This document shows, one piece after another, positions 1 to 7,293 of a stretch of 64,000 nt of DNA. Both the position numbers and the translations under genes were made by a program. How positions within the stretch are numbered: position 1 is the first letter of the stretch; each line of letters begins with the position of its first letter. Source of the DNA: an uncultured Chthonomonas sp. (GTDB taxonomy: Bacteria > Armatimonadota > Chthonomonadetes > Chthonomonadales > CAJBBX01); NCBI GenBank assembly GCA_903885605.1, contig CAISJD010000201.1, positions 44,825-108,824 on the forward strand, written 5' to 3'. Below the pieces are notes generated by a model, which was not told where the DNA came from, searched no databases, and was given only the letters and a program-made list of their open reading frames with translations.

Positions 1-1
1 A

Positions 2-49
2 AGGTCGCCGTGGATGTCCGCCGTGGTGTGGTCGCAGGAGGCGGCGTGA
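2..49 (+). CDS. C-terminal end of an upstream gene (partial)
   Basis: An open frame enters from the left edge and ends at the TGA at 47-49, giving the tail RSPWMSAVVWSQEAA. The TGA overlaps the ATG at 49-51 of the next small gene (TGATG), and that gene in turn overlaps the next one by ATGA. This chained layout is the only support, because 15 residues are too few to identify a family. It could be chance. Confidence 0.3.
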   Translation, partial: RSPWMSAVVWSQEAA

Positions 50-261
50 TGCACGCCGACTGCGAAGCGGTGCTTCTTGATAATGGCAGCGCACAGGACG
101 ATGTCTGGGGCGCAGACTGGTACCCGGAAGACGGAGTAGTGGTGTGCGAATCACTGATAAACATAAGGCCGCGTCAGGGCAACCGCTCGGTGGAGATAAC
201 GGATTCCTCGCTCCGCGCCAAGGTCACGGCGATTGTGACCCTGGTCATGGCGGCGCCATGA
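49..261 (+). CDS. Small hypothetical protein, 70 aa
   Basis: I do not recognise this protein. The ATG at 49 is chosen because AGGAGG lies at 36-41, seven bases upstream, and because its first base is the last base of the preceding stop. The stop TGA overlaps the ATG of the next gene (ATGA at 258-261), so the pair is probably translationally coupled. The first half is acidic with a DDVWGADWYPEDG stretch; the C-terminal half is basic and then hydrophobic. Codon third positions are less GC-rich than in most genes of the window, which could reflect recent acquisition. There is no signal peptide or clear membrane segment. Confidence 0.42.
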   Translation: MHADCEAVLLDNGSAQDDVWGADWYPEDGVVVCESLINIRPRQGNRSVEITDSSLRAKVTAIVTLVMAAP

Positions 262-605
262 TCCCGCTCGACGAGGTACGCGAACGCTACATGCGTGACC
301 CCGTTCCCGTGCGCCTCGGCGGCATCGCGGCCAATCTCGCTCGCATCCGCTCCTGCTCGGCCAGAGGGATCGGCGTCGCCGCAGTCGCCGACATGCTCCG
401 TGAGAGCGTCTGCATGTTGGAGTGGACCGCCATCGAAGCCGGGGAGGAGCTGGCAGGCGAGCTCGTTGAGCTCCAGATACAGCTGGCGCTCTGGTCGCTA
501 CGCTGGCCCGCGACGGCAACGAACCCCGTGCAACGTGTGGAGGTGAGCTCCCTGGCTGGACAGTGGTCCGATAGGCTGCTGGCCATGTCGGGCCTGCTCG
601 CGTAG
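258..605 (+). CDS. Conserved hypothetical protein, 115 aa
   Basis: The frame is open further upstream, but the ATG at 258 is preferred because it forms an ATGA overlap with the preceding gene. The core DPVPVRLGGIAANLARIRS, followed by a helix with the pattern LEWTAIEAGEELAGELVELQ and a final WSDRLLAMSGLL, resembles a family of small all-helical proteins of unknown function that I recall mainly from cyanobacteria; this is memory, not a search. No catalytic residues stand out. Its role is unknown. It ends 15 bases before the convergent esterase gene. Confidence 0.62.
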   Translation: MIPLDEVRERYMRDPVPVRLGGIAANLARIRSCSARGIGVAAVADMLRESVCMLEWTAIEAGEELAGELVELQIQLALWSLRWPATATNPVQRVEVSSLAGQWSDRLLAMSGLLA

Positions 606-620
606 CCCAGGGGGCCCCTC

Positions 621-1919
621 CTACCTTGCGACCGGCGCCGGGAGGCCCTTCACCAGGTCGGCGAACCAGGCCTCGCATCGCTTTGAGTAGGCCCCGTGGT
701 CGCCGCCGTGACCTGTTGTGGGCATGACGACGACCTCTTTGGGCCCCTTCAGCGCGTTGGTCATGGCGAAGACGCCGGGCGCCGGGCAGGTCACGTCCAC
801 GAGGCCCAGCCCCACCACGATGGGACACTTCACGCGCGGGGCGAAGTTCACCACGTCGTAGTAGCGCGAGGCCGCGCGCACCTTGGCCGCATCCTTGCCT
901 TCGGTGGCCCAATACCACATCGGCCAACCCGCCGCACGTCCGGCATCGGGCCCGTTCAGGTCGCAGCCTGCGGGCACGTCGGCCGCGCCGGCGGTGATCT
1001 TCGGATGCAGGGCGGCGGTGACGATGGTCTGGAGCCCTCCCTGGCTTCCGCCGGTCACGACGAGCACCTTGCCGTCCCAGTCGGGACGCTGCGTCAGGTA
1101 CTCGGCCGCCCGGTAGCACGATAGGTACATACGGAGGAAGTAACTGCTCTCGCGGTCATCGTTGCCGATGGCCGGGTAGCCTGCCAGCGGACCGCGCGAC
1201 TGCTCATCGTAGAACGCCTGCGGCTGGTCGATGGGCAGGTCGTGGGCCTGGATATCCAGCACCAGCCAGCCGGACTCGGCCCGCCACTGGATCCAGTCGC
1301 GCTGGAGCGGGTAGACGCCGGCCCACTGCACGATGAGCAGCGCGGGGAAATTGCCGGGGCGCTTGGGCCGGGCGAGCTGACCGTAGATGTGCGAACCCCG
1401 GATGTTGTCCATGCGGAGCTTGTAGTACTCGATGCCCGACCGCCCGATGTCGACCGGCTCCAGCACCGGGTTGGCCGGCACCCTGGCGAGGTCGGCCAGC
1501 TTGGCCTTCCAGAAGGCGTCGAAGTCGGCCGGGCGCGGCAGCGATGGCGCGATGCGGCTCGGACTGAAGGCCGCTCCGGCGAGGGCGCTGATCTCCCTGG
1601 CGGGGAGCTTCGCCTTCAACTCCACGAGCAGCGTGCCGGGCTCGTCGAGCTTGGCTTCCAGCGCGGCCTTGCCGGCCGTCAGCGTCAGGGCGCCCTCGCG
1701 CAGCACCTTCAGTCCGTTCTGCTTCAGCACGTAGCGGACATCGGCGACGCCCTCGGCTCCGGGGCCGCGGAGCTCGATCTCCCACCGCGCGGTCTCACCG
1801 GCGGCGTAGACGGCTTGCGGCTTCGAGGCCGTCGCCACGATCTCCTGCGCCGCGATAGGCCGCAGCGATGTCACCGCGACGGCGGCGAGGGCGAGGCGTA
1901 GTGGGGTTCGCAGGTTCAT
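621..1919 (-). CDS. Secreted acetyl xylan esterase-like hydrolase (CE7 family)
   Basis: This 432-residue alpha/beta hydrolase probably removes acetyl groups from plant polysaccharides or oligosaccharides outside the cytoplasm. The start at 1919 gives a signal peptide (residues 1-24, ending PIAAQ); longer upstream frames only add an arginine/proline-rich extension. The nucleophile elbow is GGSQGG with Ser292. The likely charge relay is Asp375 in LVDVTCPAP and His404 in GHGG, all in the order expected for carbohydrate esterase family 7. Residues 25-125 form an extra N-terminal beta domain seen in some CE7 relatives. It is divergent from the sulfatase-like gene at 2114. Exact substrate unknown. 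Confidence 0.88.
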   Translation of the reverse strand: MNLRTPLRLALAAVAVTSLRPIAAQEIVATASKPQAVYAAGETARWEIELRGPGAEGVADVRYVLKQNGLKVLREGALTLTAGKAALEAKLDEPGTLLVELKAKLPAREISALAGAAFSPSRIAPSLPRPADFDAFWKAKLADLARVPANPVLEPVDIGRSGIEYYKLRMDNIRGSHIYGQLARPKRPGNFPALLIVQWAGVYPLQRDWIQWRAESGWLVLDIQAHDLPIDQPQAFYDEQSRGPLAGYPAIGNDDRESSYFLRMYLSCYRAAEYLTQRPDWDGKVLVVTGGSQGGLQTIVTAALHPKITAGAADVPAGCDLNGPDAGRAAGWPMWYWATEGKDAAKVRAASRYYDVVNFAPRVKCPIVVGLGLVDVTCPAPGVFAMTNALKGPKEVVVMPTTGHGGDHGAYSKRCEAWFADLVKGLPAPVAR

Positions 1920-2113
1920 GGTCGGCTCCCGAAGCGTGATGGCTGTCGCCGGCCGCGGCCCGCGAACACCCACAGGTTCGACGCGCCGGGCCGACGCTCC
2001 TGCCGGGCGGAAACGATCGGCGCGGACGAAGCCACCGGCCCAAGCCAAATGGCCCCGGAATCAGGTAACCCATAGCCCCGAAATCGGCGCGATGCGCCAA
2101 GGAGCTACCTGCC

Positions 2114-3520
2114 ATGAACGTCATCCTCTTCAGCCTGGATACGCTGCGGGCCGACAGGCTCTCCTGCTACGGCCACTCGCGCCCCACCAGCCCCAACCTG
2201 GACGCGGTGGCGGCCCAGGGCGCCGTGCTTACCGAGTACTTCAGCCCGCACATCCCCACCTACCCGGGCCATACCTCGATGATGACGGGGCGGGATATCT
2301 ATACCACCCGCGTCACCGGGCAGTCGGGCACGCCGGAGCTTTGCGCGGACGTGCCGATGCTGGCCGAGCTACTCAAGCGGCAGGGCTACTTCACCGCCGC
2401 CGCCGACAACCTGGGACGCTGGTTCCAGCGCGGTTTCGATGTCTACGAAGGCTACAGCTGGGACACCAGCGCCGCCACGTCGTGGCGCAAGGCGGAGGCC
2501 GTGCTGAAGCCCGCGCTCAGCGTCATCGACCAGGCCGCCGCGCAGGACAAGCCCTTCTTCGTCTACCTCCACTTCTGGGACCCGCACACGCCCTACCTGC
2601 CGCCGGCTCCCTTCGACCGCATGTTCTACGGCGGCGATGAGAAGGACCCGGCCAACCGGAGCATGGATCCCGTCTGGCAGTTCGAGAACTTCAAGTGGTA
2701 CTTCAACGAGTGGATGCCCGGCGTCACGGACATCGAGTTCCCCAAGGCCCAGTACGACGCCGAGATCGCCTACCTCGACGCCTGCCTGGCGCACGTCTTC
2801 GCCCGCCTGGCCGAGAAGGGCATGGTCGAGGACACGCTGCTCGCCATCACCACCGACCACGGCGAGGAACTGGACGAGCACGGCTGCTGGTTCGACCACC
2901 ACGGCCTCTACGAGCCCAACACGCGCATCCCGCTCGTCCTGCGCCTGCCGGGGCGCATCCCCGCCGGCGCGCGAGCTCCCGGCTTCGGCCGCTCCATCGA
3001 CCTGACGCCCACCATCCTGGACTTCGCCGGGCTGCTGGACCCGGCCCTCCGCTTCGAGGGCTCCTCCATGCGGCCCATGCTCGAGGCGCCCCGCGCGGGC
3101 GTCTTCCAGACCTCGGTCTCGCGCGGCACCTGCGACGTGGTCCATATGACCGAGAACACCTGGATGAAGAAGCGCGCCCTGCGGACCCACGAGTGGAAGC
3201 TCATCGTCGGCCTGGAGCCAGACATCCACGGCTTCCCCGCCGAGGAGCTCTACCACCTGACCGGCGACCCGGCCGAGCAGGTGAACATGGCCCGCGAACT
3301 GCCCGAGGTGACCCGCAGGCTCCGCGGCTGGATGGAGGACCACGTCCAGCACCGCGTCGCCGAGACCGGCCTGCCCGACCCGCTGCCCCTGCAGCCCATC
3401 CCGCTCAAGCGCGTGGGCAAGATGGAGCAGTCGGTGCCCAAGGACGAGCCCGCGCCGCCGCCCGCTGACGAGAAGCTGCGGGACGGCGACTTCGTGGGGT
3501 ACGAAAGAGATAACGAGTAG
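2114..3520 (+). CDS. Sulfatase-like hydrolase with Thr in place of the formylglycine Cys
   Basis: A 468-residue alkaline-phosphatase-superfamily protein without a signal peptide. Metal ligands are visible: Asp9 near the N-terminus, the DPHTPY motif (156-161) and TTDHGEELDEHG with Asp248-His249. The sulfatase signature C-x-P-S-R-x-S-x-x-T-G reads TYPGHTSMMTG here (49-59), so Thr49 stands where type I sulfatases carry the Cys that becomes formylglycine. A Thr nucleophile is normal in phosphodiesterases and pyrophosphatases of this fold, so phosphoester or phosphonate hydrolysis is at least as likely as sulfate hydrolysis. The last 50 residues are proline- and charge-rich. It lies 45 bases upstream of argD and may be cotranscribed. 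Confidence 0.88.
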   Translation: MNVILFSLDTLRADRLSCYGHSRPTSPNLDAVAAQGAVLTEYFSPHIPTYPGHTSMMTGRDIYTTRVTGQSGTPELCADVPMLAELLKRQGYFTAAADNLGRWFQRGFDVYEGYSWDTSAATSWRKAEAVLKPALSVIDQAAAQDKPFFVYLHFWDPHTPYLPPAPFDRMFYGGDEKDPANRSMDPVWQFENFKWYFNEWMPGVTDIEFPKAQYDAEIAYLDACLAHVFARLAEKGMVEDTLLAITTDHGEELDEHGCWFDHHGLYEPNTRIPLVLRLPGRIPAGARAPGFGRSIDLTPTILDFAGLLDPALRFEGSSMRPMLEAPRAGVFQTSVSRGTCDVVHMTENTWMKKRALRTHEWKLIVGLEPDIHGFPAEELYHLTGDPAEQVNMARELPEVTRRLRGWMEDHVQHRVAETGLPDPLPLQPIPLKRVGKMEQSVPKDEPAPPPADEKLRDGDFVGYERDNE

Positions 3521-3565
3521 CGGCACTACGTCGCCGCCGAACGCCGAGAGCAAAGGAGCCGAACC

Positions 3566-4789
3566 ATGGAAACGAACAAGCCGACCGCCACGCCCGACGC
3601 TGCGACCCTGATGCAGTGGGACCGGGAGTACGTGATGGGCACCTACGCCCGTCAGCCGGTCCAGTTCGTCCGCGGGCGCGGCGCCAGGCTCTGGGACAGC
3701 GACGGCAAGGAGTACCTGGACCTGCTGGCCGGCATCGCCGTCTGCGGCGTGGGTCACAGCCACCCGAAGGTGGCGGCCGCCATTGCCGAGCAGGCGTCCA
3801 CGCTGCTGCACGTGAGCAACCTCTTCCACACGCCCCTGCAGCCTCAGTTGGCCAAGCGGCTCTGCGAGCTGTCGGGCATGGAGAAGGCCTTCTTCGCCGA
3901 GTCCGGCGCCGAGGCCAACGAATGTGCGCTGAAGATCGCCCGCAAGCACGCCAAGCTGCGGGGCGAGGAAGAGCGCGTCGAGTTCGTCACCTTCAACGGC
4001 TCGTTCCACGGCCGGACGCTGGGCACCATCACAGCCACCGCGCAGGAGAAGTACCAGGCCCCCTTCCGGCCGTTGGTGCCCGGCTTCCGCTACGTGGACG
4101 TGGGCGACGAGGCGGCCATCGACGCGGCGGTATCCGATAAGACGTGCGCGGTGATGATCGAGCCGATCCAGGGCGAGAGCGGCATCAAGGAGGTCCCGCA
4201 CGGCTACCTGCGCCTCCTCCGCAAGCTCTGCGACGAGCGGGGCGCGCTCCTCATCTTCGACGAGGTGCAGTGCGGCATGGGGCGCACGGGGAGCTTCATG
4301 GCCTACCAGCGGACAGGCGTCATGCCCGACGTCACCACGCTGGCCAAGAGCATCGCCGCGGGCATCCCCATGGGCGCCTGCCTGGCCCGCGGCTCGGCCG
4401 CCACAACGCTCGTCCCCGGCGACCACGCCTCCACCTTCGGCGGCCAGCTCATCGCCTGCGCGGCTGCCCTGGCGGTGCTGGACGTAATGGAAGAGGAAGG
4501 CCTGATGGCCAATGCCGCACGGGTGGGCGCCTACCTGCTTGCCGGACTGAGGGCCATCGGCGACGACCTGCCCGGCACGGTGAAGGAGGTCCGGGGCGCG
4601 GGCCTCATGGTGGGTCTGGAGCTGGCCCAACCGGTGGCGCGGGCCCTGCACAAGGGGCTCATGGATCGGGGCATCGTAACGAACGCCATCGGCGAGACGG
4701 TCATCCGCTTCGTGCCGCCGCTGGTCATCACCGAACAGGACGTTGACGAGGCGCTCGCCGCCGTCCGGGCCATCCTGCCCGCACTGTAG
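3566..4789 (+). CDS. argD: Acetylornithine aminotransferase
   Basis: This 407-residue class III PLP aminotransferase interconverts N-acetylglutamate-semialdehyde and N-acetylornithine in arginine synthesis, and may also act in lysine synthesis. Visible landmarks are the phosphate-binding SGAEANE (113-119), SFHGRTLG (146-153), the PLP-pyridine Asp in LIFDEVQCGMGRTG (Asp232) and the Schiff-base lysine in LAKSIAAGIPMGA (Lys261). Length is normal for the family. An AAGGAG box precedes the start. No other arg genes lie nearby, so it is an isolated member of its pathway. Ornithine or GABA aminotransferase is the main alternative; the short length and the IAAGIPMGA motif favour ArgD. Confidence 0.93.
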   Translation: METNKPTATPDAATLMQWDREYVMGTYARQPVQFVRGRGARLWDSDGKEYLDLLAGIAVCGVGHSHPKVAAAIAEQASTLLHVSNLFHTPLQPQLAKRLCELSGMEKAFFAESGAEANECALKIARKHAKLRGEEERVEFVTFNGSFHGRTLGTITATAQEKYQAPFRPLVPGFRYVDVGDEAAIDAAVSDKTCAVMIEPIQGESGIKEVPHGYLRLLRKLCDERGALLIFDEVQCGMGRTGSFMAYQRTGVMPDVTTLAKSIAAGIPMGACLARGSAATTLVPGDHASTFGGQLIACAAALAVLDVMEEEGLMANAARVGAYLLAGLRAIGDDLPGTVKEVRGAGLMVGLELAQPVARALHKGLMDRGIVTNAIGETVIRFVPPLVITEQDVDEALAAVRAILPAL

Positions 4790-4847
4790 GGCATGAACGG
4801 GACCGTGCCCGACCGCATGGGTCACGCACGGCTCCGGGGAGCGGCGC

Positions 4848-5396
4848 CTATGCCGTAGCCGCTGCGCGCCGCTCCTCGACCTCGGCTGCGAACTTCGTTG
4901 CCGCGGCATCGTCGGGGAAGGCGCTGCGTGGGACGATGTGCGCCAATGTCGCGCCCACGTACATCAGCACGTACGCGGCGGTCGTCTCCACCCGCTCGAC
5001 GGCCGACCACTTCGTGTGGCTGCTGCCCGCGGTGTACTCCGTGTCGAGACCTTCCGGCGTGAGCCGCAGCGTTCGCACACCCACCATGGTCGGGTTCGGG
5101 GCCTCCCGGAGCAGCTTGCGGACCCGGCCGGCGGTGACCCAGAGCCAGTACCTGTCGGCAAAGAGCAGGGCCAGGGCGATAGCTACCCCGTAGCCGATCA
5201 GCACTACCGTCGACCTCTCGGTGACGACGTAGACCCCGGCGCCGACCATCGCCAGACCGGCGACGATCTGCACCGTGAACGTCCGGCGCTGCCGCCGCAC
5301 AAAGGGCGACTGCTCCATCCGATGCATGCTGAACCAGAACAGGTCGTTGTCAGTGAGCTCGTAGGTGATCTCGGCGGTGTCGGTTGCATCAGTCAT
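4848..5396 (-). CDS. YcxB-like membrane protein
   Basis: A 182-residue protein with the layout of the YcxB family: an N-terminal segment YELTDNDLFWFSMHRM, two adjacent membrane helices at about residues 42-80, and a C-terminal beta-rich part where TLRLTPEGLDTEYTAGSSHTKWSAVERVE matches the family pattern. These proteins have no established function. The gene is convergent with argD (58 bases apart) and lies 27 bases downstream of the PBP2 gene on the same strand, so it could be the last gene of the PBP operon. The spacing is seen; the operon is inferred. Confidence 0.75.
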   Translation of the reverse strand: MTDATDTAEITYELTDNDLFWFSMHRMEQSPFVRRQRRTFTVQIVAGLAMVGAGVYVVTERSTVVLIGYGVAIALALLFADRYWLWVTAGRVRKLLREAPNPTMVGVRTLRLTPEGLDTEYTAGSSHTKWSAVERVETTAAYVLMYVGATLAHIVPRSAFPDDAAATKFAAEVEERRAAATA

Positions 5397-5423
5397 GGAC
5401 GGCTCCTGAGTGAAACGGCGGCG

Positions 5424-7265
5424 TCAGTCTCCGGCGTCCACCCGGGCGGGCGCCGTTGGCTTGATCTTCAGGTAGGCGGCGATCATGGCTCGTGCGATGG
5501 GACCGGCCACCGCGCCGCCGTGCCCGCCTTCGTCCACCGTCACGCAGACGGCGATCTTCGGGTTCTCCAACGGCGCGAAGGCGATGAACCAGGCGTTGTT
5601 GATCATCTTTCCGCGCCTGCGCTTCTGGGCGGTGCCGGTCTTGGCGGCCATCTCGATACCGGGAAGCGAACACCGATAGGCCGTGCCTCCCGGAGAAGCC
5701 GCGGCGTGCATACCGGCGACCACGCGATCCAGCGTCGCCTGCGAGACGCCCACCTTGCCGTTCACCGTGACAGGCTGCTTGCGGGTTGTCACCTGGCCGT
5801 TGGCCTCGTAGGTGGTGATCGACTCGGCCAGACGGGGGCGGTAGAGCGTGCCGCCGTTGGCCAGCGCGGCGGTCATCGAGGCCATCTGGATCGGCGTCAC
5901 TGCGAGGAATGACTGGCCGATGGCGTAGTCCACCGTGTCTCCGCCCACCCACGGGCCGCGCCTCGGGCTCTTCTCCTTCCAAGCGATGGTCGGCACCAGT
6001 CCGGCCTGCTCCACGCGGGGCAGGTCGACGCCCGTGCGGCTACCCAGGCCGTACTTCACGGCGTACCGGGCGATGGGTTCCGGCCCCATGCGCTGGCCCA
6101 TCCGGTAGAAGTAGACATCGCACGACTCGGCCATGGCCGCCGTCAGGTCCACGGAGCCGTGGCCCGCGTGCTTGTGGCACCGCTTGGCCCATCGCCCGAG
6201 GTAGATGACGCCCGAGCAGAAGACGCGCTCGTAGGGGTTCATCAGCCCGGTCTCCAGCCCGGCGGAGGAGGTGATGGGCTTGAAGGTTGAGCCCGGAGCC
6301 GACGCCCCGGCCACGGCACGGTTGATGAGCGGGTTGCGCTCGTCCTCCTGCAGCCCGTTCCACGTCTTGGTGGAGATGCCCAGCACGAAATCGTTGGGAT
6401 CATAGCCGGGCACCGAGGCCAGGGCGATCACGGAGCCGTCATTGGGGTCGAGAGCCACCGCCGCGCCGGGCTTCCCCTTCTGGGCCCATGCGGCCAGTCC
6501 TTCGTACGCCGCACGCTGCACGTCGCGGTCCACGGTAAGGCGAACCGTGGCGCCGGGGACCGGAGCATGGCTTGAGAGCACCCGGTGGGCACGGCCCGTG
6601 GCGTCCACCTCCACCACGGTAGCCCCATCGACGCCGCGAAGCGCGCCGTCAAGGCTGCTGCCCTCCACGCCCAATTTCCCGCAGATATCCCCTCGCTGGT
6701 AGCCCAGCGCGGCCTTGTCCCTCTCGTCGCGGTCGTCGACCTGGCCCAGATGGCCCAACAGGTGGCCGAAGAGCTTGCCGTCGGGATAGTGCCGCACGGG
6801 CTCCGGGCCGATGGTGACGCCGGGCAGCTCGTTCAGCCGCTCCTCGATCGCGGTGGCCCGATCCATGGTCACATCGCGGCCCACGGCGACGGGGTCCAGG
6901 TCGTTGCGCTTGCGGTCGGCGATGGTGTTGAGCAGCTCCTCGTCCGTGATGCCCAGCAGACGCGCCAGCAGCGAGAATTCCGATGCGCTCTTGGCGAGCA
7001 CCGCGGGCACCACGTGGACGATGACACGGGTGCGGTTGGTGGCCACGATGGCGCCGGTGCGGTCCTCGATCACGCCTCGCGGAGGCTGTCGCCGGATGGT
7101 GCGGCTCCGGTTCCTCTCCGAGCGGGCTCGAAGCTCCGGCCCCAGGACGATCTGCAGGTACCAGAGCCGGGCCGTCAGGCAAAGCACCGCCGTCAGCACC
7201 ACGTACGCGGCGAAGCGCACGCGCCGGGTGTCCATGGGCGGGCCGGGCTCCTGGATGAGGGACAC
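5424..7265 (-). CDS. mrdA: Penicillin-binding protein 2 (class B transpeptidase)
   Basis: A 613-residue inner-membrane transpeptidase that cross-links peptidoglycan during cell elongation. One membrane anchor lies at about 17-40 and is followed by the PBP dimerisation domain. Transpeptidase motifs are all present: STFK (326-329, Ser326 nucleophile), SCD (381-383) and KTGTAQ (542-547). The region with FYRMGQRMG and DLPRVEQAGL is typical of the PBP2/SpoVD group. The start shown is a GTG 28 bases after the PBP1A stop; an ATG at 7235 is an alternative with a distant AGGAG. No rodA or mreBCD is seen in the window, so the usual elongasome context is missing; FtsI/SpoVD function is less likely but open. 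Confidence 0.92.
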   Translation of the reverse strand: MSLIQEPGPPMDTRRVRFAAYVVLTAVLCLTARLWYLQIVLGPELRARSERNRSRTIRRQPPRGVIEDRTGAIVATNRTRVIVHVVPAVLAKSASEFSLLARLLGITDEELLNTIADRKRNDLDPVAVGRDVTMDRATAIEERLNELPGVTIGPEPVRHYPDGKLFGHLLGHLGQVDDRDERDKAALGYQRGDICGKLGVEGSSLDGALRGVDGATVVEVDATGRAHRVLSSHAPVPGATVRLTVDRDVQRAAYEGLAAWAQKGKPGAAVALDPNDGSVIALASVPGYDPNDFVLGISTKTWNGLQEDERNPLINRAVAGASAPGSTFKPITSSAGLETGLMNPYERVFCSGVIYLGRWAKRCHKHAGHGSVDLTAAMAESCDVYFYRMGQRMGPEPIARYAVKYGLGSRTGVDLPRVEQAGLVPTIAWKEKSPRRGPWVGGDTVDYAIGQSFLAVTPIQMASMTAALANGGTLYRPRLAESITTYEANGQVTTRKQPVTVNGKVGVSQATLDRVVAGMHAAASPGGTAYRCSLPGIEMAAKTGTAQKRRRGKMINNAWFIAFAPLENPKIAVCVTVDEGGHGGAVAGPIARAMIAAYLKIKPTAPARVDAGD

Positions 7266-7293
7266 GGCGGCCTGTTACTCGGCGCCCGAACGG

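Noticed and set aside
2369..4909. Minus-strand open frame of about 846 codons
   Set aside because: It covers the sulfatase-like and argD genes in antisense; composition is that of a shadow frame and no motif or start signal supports it.
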